Positions 10,711 through 21,252 of a stretch of DNA of 64,000 nt are shown here, piece by piece. A program made the translations under genes and the position numbers. The stretch is taken from the NCBI GenBank assembly GCA_029204225.1, contig CM055092.1, positions 18,066,886 to 18,130,885 of the forward strand, in the 5' to 3' direction. The stretch's first letter is position 1, and each line of letters opens with the position of its first letter. The notes under the pieces were generated by a model. The model was not told where the DNA came from. It saw nothing but the letters and a program-made list of their open reading frames with translations, and searched no databases. This stretch comes from Diphasiastrum complanatum. Lineage: Eukaryota; Streptophyta; Lycopodiopsida; Lycopodiales; Lycopodiaceae.

Positions 10711-11798
10711 CCTTCTCCTCTTCAAACTTATGCTTGACCTTCTCCCCTTCAGACTCCTCTCCAAACTTCTCCTGTTGCATGCACTTCCCCCGTTCCACCC
10801 ACTTCTCCTTGGCTTGATGCCATTGTTGTTGATTGGAGAGACAAGGAGTGAGAATCAATTGGGATACTACTTTTGAGGTATGGTTTCAAAACATATTTTA
10901 ACTTTACTATATTCATGTGGCCTGACTCTCACTCTCACCACATTTCTTAGAGAGCTTACTCATCTTTATTACACACAAATATCGCAGTCCCAATCCCATG
11001 AATTACAGTCACATGATTTCGATGTCCATGGCCAAGATGGGGATGACTCAGCTAGATCTAATTAGGTGTTTCATTATAGCACATGTATGTGAGAGTCCCG
11101 ATTCAGTTTATAATATCTCTCTATACTTGGAATATTTATGCATCTATCCTTCATCACTCTTAAGTGCATGAAAGGTTGCTCAAATATTTGCAAATGTTTT
11201 TATTAACAATTATGAACAAGTGATTTTTCTTACCAACTTCATAAAAAGTGGTGCAAAAGGCTCCTAGGGTTGGATGGAGTCCATTTTTTGGGCAGAATGG
11301 AGCCAATACTGCCTTAATTATTTTTTTTTTTTGTATTTCCTCTCCCTCGGAATAGTCCTTGGAAAATTATTATTTATGTTCCTGGATATATCCCTCGGAA
11401 AACACTCTTGGAAGTTCAGTTTATTTGCCAAGGCACATACCAAGGTCCCTCGATATATCCCTTGTAACATACTAACTCTGATCAGTCTACTACCCGAGGG
11501 ATATATTGGCCTCCCTCGAAATATCCCTCATAAGTCACTCACTCTCATCACAACATGAGGGATTTATGGAAAACACACTCTATAAACAACACAAAAATAT
11601 TCTCAAGATACATTGGGGATCAATGCAATTATCTAGGTTCTGTTAGCCAGACATACATTGTTGGACATACCATGATTTATGGACTTTTTTTTTAAATTTT
11701 TGCTTCAAACAAGCCTTGGTAATTGGGTCGTAAATCTTCCAAAATGTTGTAGTGTTCCCTTCATTATGTTCCTTTTTTAATTACATTCCTTTAAATAG
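10711..11798. other. No gene seen; CCCTCGA-type repeated motifs
   Basis: 10711-10860 is pyrimidine-rich. Between 11337 and 11532 the motif ATATCCCTCG and its variants recur in both orientations (CCCTCGGAATA, GATATATCCCTCGG, CGAGGGATATATTGG), giving hairpin potential. No coding frame with recognisable content. Confidence 0.5.
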
Positions 11799-12310
11799 TC
11801 TTCAACGTAAGGCCTTTGACATATATTGGTTCCTTAGTCTTCATATGTATTTGAGCTTGATTTAATAAGATTGAATATATTGCTTTATTCATGTTTATGA
11901 ATTTACTAGGGTATCACATCTCCCCTTCCTCAAATGTGAAGCACCTTAGCAAACACTAAGGTCCGAACAACATACAAAAGAAATTTCAAAGATTTCTTCA
12001 TACATCATTCCATTAAAGATGTCGATCATAACAAAGAAATCCGTAAATCTTTCTATATGTCTTTTATCCAGTTCAGCCTGTAAATTAGCAGATTATAGAA
12101 CATCAAGCTCTATTTGTCGCACTTTATGGATTTCCTGAGCTTCATGATATTGCCCATTCACTATGATGTGCTAGCTTTCAATTTTAACAAGCAAGTTGCA
12201 TTCTAAATTGCCTGGGCTGTGAAATCCAAATATTCCTCATCCTTTTCCTTTCTTGGTATGATGTCTTTCAATAGCTTAACATCAAATATGACAAAAGATC
12301 TCTGCAGGTA
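11799..12310 (-). repeat. Inverted copy of a Ty3-like 3' end (partner 45465-45960)
   Basis: Reverse-complement homology to 45465-45960. On the minus strand, AGGAAGGGGAGA (11919-11930) looks like a polypurine tract and is followed by TGTGATACCC, a common Ty3-type LTR start (11909-11918). The preceding ~380 bp (minus) give only weak, interrupted coding (KEKDEEY, FTAQ). Either the end of a Ty3-like element or an unclassified repeat. Confidence 0.5.
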
Positions 12311-12542
12311 GAAACTCCACATTGCATCCAACACTTTGGCGATGAAGTAGACGATTAAAGAGAATGGGTCATAAATCGTTGATGTTTTTTTAAGTAGCTT
12401 CTTGGATTTGATGTTTTAGGCCATATTCTTTTGGTGCATAGCATGGGTGGCTTTCCAGTCAACATATAGATTGCATAGATCTGGGTATGAAGCATCAATA
12501 CCCTACAACAAATGTTCACTCAAACATGGCAAAATTCAGTAA
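12311..12542. other. No feature seen
   Basis: AT-rich spacer between two inverted-repeat segments; no coding or repeat signal recognised. Confidence 0.4.
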
Positions 12543-13918
12543 AGGAAGAAAACTTATAGCTATACACCTTTCTAGAATGGGAAATTTAATGACTATTCAA
12601 ATCTTTCATGCTTTGCCACCTACACACAATTCTAAAATAACACATACTATCTCTCTCTCTCTCTCTCTCTCATTTACATCTTTCCTTCTAAGGTAAGGAG
12701 TTTGGGGTATTGAGTTGAGCATTTAGGATAAGAGGTTTGGGGTTTAGGATCGAGGATAAGTGGTCTAGGGATCTAGGATAAGGGATCTAAGAAAAGTTTG
12801 GGATTTAGAGTCAATAGATTGGGGTTTAGTATGTAGGGTAAGGATTGTGGTAATTAGCGTTTAGGGTTTTGGATAAGGGATAGGGGGTTTATGGTTTTGG
12901 GACGCCTAATGAGAAATTTAGAGAATGGCATGCCTATGGGCACGAATGATGCCATGGATATTATCTAAGAGGGAAGAGATCATTGTAAAGAAGGCAATAG
13001 ATTCTTTCGAATTCCAGCAAGACAAATGACAATTGTGATGTTTCAAGGTTGATTTCATGTGGCTTTTTTGGCTAACCAATCCTTTTTTTGTGTCAAAAAT
13101 CATGTGGTACAATTATCCAGATTTTTTAAATTTATGTTATTCATTTAAAATAAAAATGGTCATATTAAAAATATTGTCAATGAGTTTCTAATTCAATTAA
13201 TGCACTCTCCTAGCACTTTTATTTGTTGTACATTCATGCAAAAGAGTATCAAAGACTTGTCATCCAACCAAAGACACCTCATTCATTTTCTTCCCTACCT
13301 GTGGAGTAGCTTTTCCACCAACAACTTGGTTGTTGCTGCTCTTATCCATGTCATTGCAATCAAATTAAGAGCCTATATACTCATTTGTTGTCCTTAATCA
13401 TCTCTATTTAAGGTCATTTGTTTTTATCATGTCAAAGCATTTATTAGAATTTAGAAGTGTAATTCACAAGCCTGTAGGAAAAAAATTTCTATACATGCCA
13501 CCTTCCTAGAGTTTCTTAGTGTACAATTACTAGTTTTCCAGCTTTGTGTGTGCATTCACACCCGCCCCCTCCATGAACCACATTTAGATTCATCCGTCCT
13601 TGCACATTTTCCTCTCTGATTTCATTGATAGCCACACATTAAGTAATGACTCTCGTCTTGATGACCAACATCTCTTCTTAAAGGTTCACCTTCATATTGG
13701 AGGCTTGTATTTCCTTTGCCTCCCATCTCCATCCCCCTTTCCTCAACACATATGCAGTTCTTGTCGTTAACATTCATTTCAGTGCATCAATGATAATGTG
13801 GGTTTAAAATTTGCACCTAAATACAACATGACATGTAGGGCATGAACCACATCAAATGAGCATAACACTTTTAGATTTAAACCTTTAAGGAATCGAAGTG
13901 CTTGCCGTCCCTTTGTTT
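12543..13918 (-). repeat. Segment inverted relative to 34510-36105
   Basis: The reverse complement of this segment matches 34510-36105 along most of its length, including a CT/GA tract (12648-12672), a degenerate telomere-like block (12690-12910) and landmarks such as CACCCGCCCCCTCCATGAAC. The partner is longer, mainly because of a longer GA tract and an extra ~85-bp tandem unit. No coding function is recognised. It ends about 95 bp before the expansin frame. Confidence 0.85.
12690..12910. repeat. Degenerate telomere-like TTTAGGG block
   Basis: Units such as GTTTAGGGTTTTGG, GGGGTTTAGG and GGATAAGGGATC recur. They resemble the plant telomere unit TTTAGGG but are irregular. The reversed form appears at 35515-35810 and 48800-49095. 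Confidence 0.6.
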
Positions 13919-14011
13919 GAGCAAACGCAAAACAAATAACAAAACCATAAACTGAAAAGTTTAGTTGCTGAAAATTTTGAATTATTTATTTGGCGCCATT
14001 TCATCCGTCGT

Positions 14012-15388
14012 ATGTCAAACTATAACTTATCGGTCCATATACGTGACACATTTCTGTGGGAGCTTTCCTGTGTATCTTTTGGTGACAGGACAATGGATCG
14101 CTTCATGCCTCTATCAGCTCAATTGGAGACGATCTTAATTAAAAGCTATTACGAAGGTTCGCAAGCACGATATTCATCTGAACCGAGGCACTGGAATGAA
14201 GCGCATGCTACCTTTTATGGAGGTAGTGACGCAACAGGCACAATGGGTAAGTCACTGGCTTTACCTGTGCAAGGAGTGCACACATTGTTTAACAGCAACG
14301 GTACTTTGAACTTAAGTTTGCTTAATGACACTCTGCAAGTCATACTTCTCGTTGTAATATATCGGTTGTGATTAGATGGCGCATGCAGATATGGCAACCT
14401 CTACAGCCAGGCTTACGTTACAAATACAGCAGCACTCATCACGGTATTGTTTAAGAATGGCGCAGCTTGTGGTGGATGCTACGAAATCAAGTGTTGGAAC
14501 AATACCCAGTGGTGCAACCCAGGAAATTCATCTGTGTTTATTACGCCTACAAAGTTATGCCCTCCAAACGACGCTTTTCCGAATGACAATGGAGATTGGT
14601 GCAACATTCCCCAAGAGCACTTTGATATGTCACAGCCGGCGTTCTCTCAAATCGGTTTTTGGCGTGCAGTCATTGTGCCTGTTCTCTATCGAAGGTACCA
14701 TCTTAAAAACATTGGTCGGTCTATTCTCCATAGATATATAGTGCGAGCTGAGTTTACTGACTTTTGTCTTAAGCTATTGTAGAATTCCAGTCACAAGCTA
14801 CCATAAACTTACCATTCAACGCAATTGTAAGTTACCCTAACCTCTTTGTGCACTTGGGTATTTTGTTCTCTTTGTGCACTTGGGTATTCTGGTCTTTTCG
14901 AGCTTGGAATAAAATTTATTTGCTTTCAATGATTGAGAAGTGCTACTAGTACTTTTCAGCATCCGCTATGATTGGGATACATGCATTCAAGCTCATACAT
15001 ATGTTGCACTTGTTTTATTCCTGTAAGATATTCGTTAAAGGCGATATTTCTAGAGATTAGTAGTTTAGAATTTTAGCCTGGACCTTTTGACGTCAAAAGA
15101 CTGAAATATGTGATTGATTCCTATAGAGTGCTATGCCACATGGATGGAGGTATGCGTTTCACCATCAACGGCAACCGCTGGTTTAATCTCGTGCTGGTCA
15201 GTAATGTGGGTGGCATGGGCGACATATCTGATGTTTCAGTTAAAGGCTCCGAAACGGGCTGGATTTCCATGAAGCGAAACTGGGGACAGAGCTGGGAATG
15301 TGACACTGTGCTAGTAGGCCAAAGTTTATCCTTTCAAGTCACGACAGCCGAAGGAATGCAAATCACGTCTGACAATGTTGGCCTTTAA
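14012..15388 (+). CDS. Alpha-expansin, three exons, C-terminus cut by a frameshift
   Basis: Expansins loosen cell walls without hydrolysis and are secreted. Joining exons 14012-14246, 14376-14694 and 15127-15388 with GT-AG introns of 129 and 432 bp keeps one frame of about 271 residues. Exon 1 carries WNEAHATFYGGSDATGTM. Exon 2 carries ACRYGNLYSQAY, CGGCYEIKC, the HFD motif in HFDMSQPAF and VIVPVLYRR. Exon 3 carries the cellulose-binding-type domain: GGMRFTINGN, VGGMGD, NWGQSW, VTTAEGM. Intron sites match known alpha-expansin positions. Oddities: Gly of the usual ACGYGNLY is Arg, no clear signal peptide precedes the domain, and the usual FGQTF ending lies out of frame just after the stop (about 15390-15410). 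The start is uncertain; a first exon may be missing. It may be a recent pseudogene. Its family is certain; whether it works is not. Confidence 0.85.
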
Positions 15389-15649
15389 ATTTGGTCAAAC
15401 CTTCAGTGAAAATGAGTTCTACTAAGGAATGACATATATCATTACAAACAAACTTTCACATATGATTTTCAACGGTTACTGGTAGAACATAGACGAGTGT
15501 TGTAATTTTTTTTGATCCATCTCGACTTTCTATAAAACGTAATTGTAAAAGAGGCGGGCAGTTTGTAGCTGCCCATTGCATTATCCTCGAAATGCAGAAA
15601 TTTCAAAACTTTATTCAATCTAGAACTCGTTACCTTTGCACAATAAAGC
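15389..15649 (+). other. Expansin 3' flank
   Basis: Contains the out-of-frame FGQTFSE codons at about 15391-15411, then AT-rich sequence suited to a 3' untranslated region. Nothing else recognised before the reversed LTR. Confidence 0.45.
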
Positions 15650-17098
15650 ATATTGTTTCGATCGTCGATCTCCAGCATCTCATGAACTTCTTTTCCAGTT
15701 TACTCATTGAAGAAGAGATCATTTGTGTTGGGTCCACTATGTATGATGATGATGTACTGATTTAAGTTATAGAGCAATCAAATACAAATTATTCGGGTTC
15801 ATGATAAGGTATCATGTCTCACTGGATTTCATGTATATCAATATGAATGAGTCCTGGTTATGTGACTAACTATTTGCAATCATAGGCCATGTCTGATCAT
15901 AGGACAGTCTGCTTACGGTAGAATGGACAAAAATCAGCATCATTTTCTATGATCATATGCAGAAGACTTATGTTTTTGGATTTTGAGTCGCCGACAGTAG
16001 AATATCATCGAATACTTAGCTAGAAGAAAATATACAAAAAAACAGAACATACGATTATTGCTGACACTAAATATCCCAACATTTCTCTTGAATGATTGTG
16101 AAACAATCCGAAAGAAAATATACAACCTTATTTTCCATAGATTTTTTGTATGTCATGCCACTTGCAAGGAGCTAGTAAATCCCATCTTGGATCATTATCG
16201 GAAGCATGAAGAAGGTTGCTTAGCAAAGACTGTCATTACGCACCAGCAAAGTATATCAATCTCACATGCATTAAATAGTAAGGCCTTTGAATCGACGTAG
16301 GTGAATTCTATAACATAAGTATGCGAAATTCTGAGAGGGGATGGTCTTTCTTGAGTATTGAGAATGTAGTGCCAAGGATCTTCGTGGACTATGGTGAAAA
16401 TCGACAGTCAATGTGCCAAGCAGATCCATCATCTTCATGATTCAGCATCTTTGGTAGTAGATGCATGTCCTTATTGCACGGGGTCATTCTCATAGGTGGC
16501 TCAAGTCTTGTAATTGTGTGTTGTCCTTGGAGGGAGCTAATAGTTAGGTGGGGCTTTTATCAATAACTTCTAGATTGTTCTTGAGGAAGGAACTCATTAC
16601 AAGACAGAATCTTGGAGATATCTTCCAGCCACAAAGTAGATAATTATGCCATGCAAGCTTTGAGTCCTAATTTTGGCGGCCAAATAATCTAGATTTGTCT
16701 CCTTTGCTAGAGAAATCGTGAAGACTTTTAGTGCTTAAATTTCTTGATAGAATGCTTTTATCATGTTAGCATATGATAGGGCACAAGAAAGCTCTCAAAG
16801 AGAAGCTCCAAGATCTTTTAAAACTCAAAATTACAAAATGAAAAATAGCCTACAAATTTAGCACAACCTCAGCTATTTATAGTGATCATTTGTGCTTCTA
16901 TTACAAGTTTGGGGCCTTATTTAACTATATTGAGCCTTACAACCATCATTATAATCTCGCTATTCACAAATATAGCGAGGTTGTTCGAGCCAGTTTTTTT
17001 ACTATCCTAATGACTAGTTCTAATCTAATTTAGCTCCATGGCCATATTTGGCAATTCACTAGTGTGATCATGGGCTAATTAGATGCATCACATGACAC
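15650..17098 (-). mobile_element. Ty3-type LTR, family E, minus orientation
   Basis: Read on the minus strand the LTR begins TGTCATGTGATG at 17098, just after a polypurine tract, has a TATA box CTATAAATAG near 16873-16882, and runs about 1.4 kb. Parts of it match the plus-strand segments 44690-45460, 57545-58241 and 63344-64000 at scattered but colinear landmarks (GACAAATCTAG, GATATCTCCAAGA, CTCTCAGAATTT, GGTGCGTAATG, CCGTTATTGCTGAC). Divergence is high, so this is an old copy. The inner edge is not fixed. Confidence 0.75.
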
Positions 17099-17374
17099 TC
17101 CCCCTACTTTAATCATTTTTGCCCTCAAAAATGAAGGTTATGTAGTCCTTTGTTGAGTGCGATGTTTCGTGAATTCCACTGTAGAAGTCGAGAAATATTT
17201 GGGCCACCTTGAGTGAGAAACAATTTTCCATGTATTATTCTCATGTGATTTATATTTCTCAGCAAAGATACATTCGCAATGTCTTAATCAGATATAATCT
17301 GATGAATTGCAAATTGGCTCTCTCACCAATGGATCTAGGACTCAAGATGTCGAAGGACCATAGGAATAGTTAGG
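17099..17374 (-). mobile_element. Polypurine tract and 3' untranslated end of a Ty3-type element
   Basis: On the minus strand, GAGGGCAAAAATGATTAAAG then TAGGGGGAG (about 17099-17135) immediately precedes the LTR start at 17098, a typical Ty3-type end. Only about 250 bp of internal sequence remains before another LTR begins; no pol coding is left. Confidence 0.65.
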
Positions 17375-17870
17375 GAGGTAGAAATGGGCCAATAGGATTC
17401 TAAGGCCAAAGCTCTCCTCTCCACTATAAATAGGGCCAAACTCGAATTGTTCCTCATGTTCAAATCTTCATATAAATATAAGCAGATTGGCTCTCTTATG
17501 GAATGGACTTGTGAATGTCCTTGCTCTCTATCCTTTTTCCTCCATCTCTCATGCTTTTGTTGTCTTTGCTAATTGTCAGATCTGAATATTATTGGCACTG
17601 TATGTTCTTATGCTTTTTGTGAGAGAGAAAGGGACAGAGAGAGAAGCAAGTATCTATTTCTTTGTGGATCATAGGGTTAATGGATGTAGTGTTAAATGTG
17701 TAGTGTTAATGGATGTTAGAGTTAGATGTGGATCTTCCATACATGCTGAATTCTGAGATATGCTATCGCTCTCATGGGATCGAACCTACACGTGACAACT
17801 AACTTCATCTCCTTGATGCTTGAGTGCTTGGATCTTGGGTCGAGGATAGGCTAGGAAATAAACCCAATAT
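17375..17870 (+). mobile_element. LTR family G, copy 1
   Basis: Direct repeat of 32640-33125: both have CAATAGGATTC, a TATA-like CACTATAAATAGGG (17422-17435 here), a GAGAGAAAGGGA run, GGTTAATGGATGTAGTGTTA and TATCGCTCTCATGGGA. Layout and TATA box fit a solo LTR; no flanking internal region was recognised. Confidence 0.65.
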
Positions 17871-18336
17871 AGGCATCACTAGTAATGATGGGCCTATCCT
17901 CACTACAAGAGGACAGGGCAATTTCCAAGACTTTTTTTGAGTGTTTCTTTGAAAGATAGTTTTTAAAATGAGTCGCGTGGGGAGCAGAATGCTCGAGCCT
18001 CGGGTCCGGTATTTGGCCTTGGAATAAGCCTACCAAATTTGAACTTGGTTTTGAAACATTTATAGAGAGGGATATAGAGAGGGTTAAAAATTCACCTAAG
18101 GGCCTTAGATCATACATCGGATAGTCAAACAACTGACACAAATCCGCCGTAGTAATATATACATCTTCATTTACGTAATACACATTGAAAAAACATTTCG
18201 ATTCAACGTCAGACATTGATTCATCAGTAGTAATGTTTGAGCCAATGAAGAAATCCCGAATCACGTCAGTATCAACATCAAGAAAATCACTATCCTTATC
18301 AGGGGTGTCGATAAGAAAGTGACTAATATCCTTCAA
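17851..18336 (-). CDS. Hypothetical protein
   Basis: A 161-residue open frame reading leftward from 18336. The N-terminal 50 residues are acidic (DTPDKDSDFLDVDTDVIRDF). The middle has YVNEDVYITTADLCQLFDYP, and the C-terminus is Ser/His-rich. Its end overlaps the family G LTR by about 20 bp, so the true end is uncertain. No family was recognised. It is divergent in orientation to the CENH3-like block at 19457, with a 1.1-kb interval between them. Confidence 0.35.
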   Translation of the reverse strand: MKDISHFLIDTPDKDSDFLDVDTDVIRDFFIGSNITTDESMSDVESKCFFNVYYVNEDVYITTADLCQLFDYPMYDLRPLGEFLTLSISLSINVSKPSSNLVGLFQGQIPDPRLEHSAPHATHFKNYLSKKHSKKVLEIALSSCSEDRPIITSDAYIGFIS

Positions 18337-19456
18337 GGATGATGGAACTGAGGATGAGGCGATCCGAGGATCCGAATCTACAACTTTCTCATCATTCGGG
18401 ATCTAAACTAAAAGGAAAAATTTGAAACCAGTCTTGTATTAAACAAAACGACATTTCTCTTATAGATAGCACACATAGTAGTGCTTCTAAATTGTTCAAA
18501 CAATTTAGTATATATCCTATCCAGTCACTACTTGAACTGAGAAAAAAAATGGACAAGATTAGTAAAATACATGAAGAAGATAACATGAATGAGAGAGGAC
18601 CTATGGAGATAACATGTATACTGACTATATCTCTGAATCTAACACAATGGTCATGTAAACAAATCAGCATTGGGTTGTGCAGTTCTAAAAACAAGAGAAA
18701 ATGAGTGAAATAGGAAATGACTATTGTTCTCAAAAATTTCAAACTAAGTCAAAAATGCACTGAGGATGCTCCCACGGCCAGATCCGGAAGTCCATGCCCA
18801 CGACCAAATGCAAATATCGCTTATGTGCGCGAGGTAAGCAAACAAGAAAAAAATCGTTGTAAAGAACGTGCACAAGAGTGATATGTACAAAAAATGAGGT
18901 TGGGATATCGCTATTGTGCGCAAGTGGAAGAGTAGCTCTAGGAGATTATACGAATAGCATGCACAAGAGAGATATACCACAAAAATCGAGAAGAAAAAGT
19001 AAAAAAAAAAAATCGAGTTCCGTGTCTTTTATATGAAATTGTCCACATGTGTAAGTCAAATGTCAACCCAACACGTGTCGGCTCACTATTCATCTATACT
19101 ATCGCACACGTGTAAGCTGACAGAGTGACATGTGTCACAAGATCATTGCATAAAAGATCGACACGTGGAAAAATTGATTGGCTGTCACTTCACATGTGCA
19201 ACAAGACGTCTATTCGCACGTTCAAGCGCTGGAATAAAAAGACGTCGCCCCCGAGGCATTTTTCTTCATTTTTTTTTTTGCTTTGCCTTTCCCCATATCG
19301 CTTTTGTATGACCCTCGTGTATCTCCTTTGCTACGTACTACATTATCTATGCACAAGAGCATTATCTCATCCCCTCCATACATATCGCTCCTGTGCGATC
19401 AATGTTATACCAATTTTGATCATCCCTTTCTCATTGCGCACAAATTTGATATCCCA
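18337..19456. other. Intergenic interval with promoter-like 3' half
   Basis: 18337-19020 shows no credible coding. The phrase GTGCACAAGAG(T/C)GATAT recurs in variants between about 18815 and 18980 and again (reversed) near 19350-19410, which hints at local duplication. 19020-19240 holds the ACACGTG cluster listed separately. Confidence 0.45.
19045..19200. promoter_or_regulatory. Cluster of G-box/ABRE-type ACACGTG motifs
   Basis: ACACGTGT at 19071-19078 and 19106-19113 and ACACGTGG at 19161-19168, plus CACATGTG near 19044 and 19191 and ACATGTGTC near 19128. In plants the ACGTG core is bound by bZIP and bHLH factors. The cluster lies about 300-400 bp upstream of the CENH3-like block. Its function is inferred only. 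Confidence 0.5.
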
Positions 19457-20113
19457 ATGTCTCCGTTTGGATAGGAGAAAGCAGACTGCTCGAGATTTTT
19501 TCAGTGCTAGACCTTCCTTTGGGCCTTCCGTTGCCTTGAATCCTCCAAGGCGAACGTGAAGGTGAAACGCAGCCGGTGGCTATCTAATATTCAAAAATAT
19601 CAGAGGTCAACCAGGCTTCTTATTCCCAGAGCTCCATTTTACCGTAGTGTTCACTATATCACTAGGGTTGATCTTCGCAGTTTAGTTAGATTCACACCCG
19701 GGGCACTTCAGTGCGTTCAAGAGGCTGCTGAGGATTATTCGAGCCTTTTTTCTGTTGACTCCTTTTTGCTCACCATACATGCAAAGCGAGTTACAATAAT
19801 GCCAAAAGATTTTGAACTGTTATATATGATGTGGAATAATAACTCCAAATTACATCTGGGTGAGCCATCTACTCCTAGACCCGATTCCTTAGATAGGATA
19901 GACCTCCCGACCAAGAGGCCTAGGATGCAGCCAGCCCCCTAGAGATCTCCCAAGAAAGTCAGGATGACAGATATTCCAGTGACCCCTGCTTCTGAAAATA
20001 TAGATACCACGACATTGGATTTGCTTGTAAATACAACTACAATGATTTTGAAAAATCCAGTTAATCCTGTCAATACTTCTCTTCCACCGCCTCCTCCTTT
20101 TATACATATATAG
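19457..20113 (+). pseudogene. Centromeric histone H3 (CENH3)-like coding block, frameshifted
   Basis: Histone H3 variants wrap DNA; CENH3 marks centromeres. The frame at 19556-19942 matches the histone fold in order: IQKYQRSTRLLIP, APFYRSV, RFTPGALQCVQEAAEDY and IHAKRVTIMPKDFEL. CENH3-type features are the one-residue longer loop 1 before RFTP, QEAAEDY, and KDFEL rather than KDIQL. An H3-tail-like RKQTAR lies at 19476-19493 in another frame, so a frameshift or lost intron separates tail and core. The usual ARR after KDFEL is replaced by LYMMW, followed by a Pro/Lys-rich extension (TKRPRMQ). A TAG at 19940 is followed by 56 more open codons (RSPKKVRM, then a Pro run) to 20113. The intronless core suggests a retrocopy; a diverged or chimeric gene is possible. 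Confidence 0.7.
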
Positions 20114-21252
20114 ATTTGGATGAATATCTAAAATTTGAGAGTGACATATCTGATGTTGTAGGTAGAATTGGAATTTCATTTTGTTTTAGATTAGAAGATT
20201 TTATTATAATTATAGGTTATTAATTGTTTTTGGATATGAAAAACAGATGGGCTTATATCAGTGATGATGTGATAGAGTCTAGGGTCCAACTCTTGAAATT
20301 TGACATTGCAAGGAATTCTTACCGAGAAGTTTTGTTTCTCAGTTGCAGGCTCTTAAGGAGAATAATGACACCTTGGCAGTGTGTCTATTTAGTGGATGCA
20401 CGCTACTAACCAAATAACTGCTTGTACCATATTATAACAAGTGAGACAATTCATATGCTTTTTGTTGTTAATAGCATTATTATTGGAAATATTCCTCATA
20501 ATTGCAGCTAATGGACTCTCTATTTTATTTTGCAGTGAGCACTAGAGCTTAAACCCGATCTCTGTCAAGAAATATGTAGATAATAATATCAAAAAAAGTT
20601 GTGTAAAGATGAATTCAGCTAGGAATACGCATAGGGATGTTGACTCAATCCTGCCGATTATATGTAAATACATTCCAAACCAGAAAACTGAATGGGAGAT
20701 CTCCACTCTGGAGGTAAATCCTATCCATTTCATTAGCAATTTAAATCAACATTTTAATGTATTTTATTCATTGTTTGGATTCCCTTCATTGATGTCTTGT
20801 GTGCTGAACTTTTTGTAGTCACCCCATCAAAATGATTCATTCAGTTGTGGGTGGTACACTCATTAGAGGAGTTCTGAAATCTAAAATGACCCTTTGTAAA
20901 GATGTTTTTTATTTTTTTCTATATTTGAAATCTACGTAACATAGATGAAAATAAAAAAGTTATAGAAATAAAGTTTTAAAAATTTTAAGATTGTTGCGAG
21001 TAGGATAGGAGAATGCTATTGGTAGACAATGTCTGCCCCAAACGTGTGAATCTGCCTGACGACATTGTCTCTAGTTAAAATATTTAACCACATTGGTTAA
21101 TATGTTGGTAAATTTCAAACTACACAGGTACATGTAATAGTTCCATAGTGAGCGTAGTTACCACATGTAGTTACTATGGTCCAATTCCCCGTTCACATAT
21201 AATAAGTTTGATATAACTTTAAATCTATCTGGTATGTCATAGATTTGAGAAT
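20114..21252 (+). other. Possible degraded downstream exons; no recognised gene
   Basis: Short plus-strand frames with coding-like composition lie at about 20109-20155 (LDEYLKFESDISDVV), 20245-20400 (WAYISDDVIESRVQLLKFDI) and 20609-20720, separated by intron-like T-rich stretches. They may be exons that followed the CENH3-like block or pieces of another gene. 20750-21190 is AT-rich with nothing recognised. Confidence 0.3.

Noticed and set aside
17900-17912. CACTACAAGAGG resembling a CACTA terminus
   Set aside because: It lies inside the minus-strand hypothetical ORF and the following bases show no subterminal motifs; a chance match is likely.
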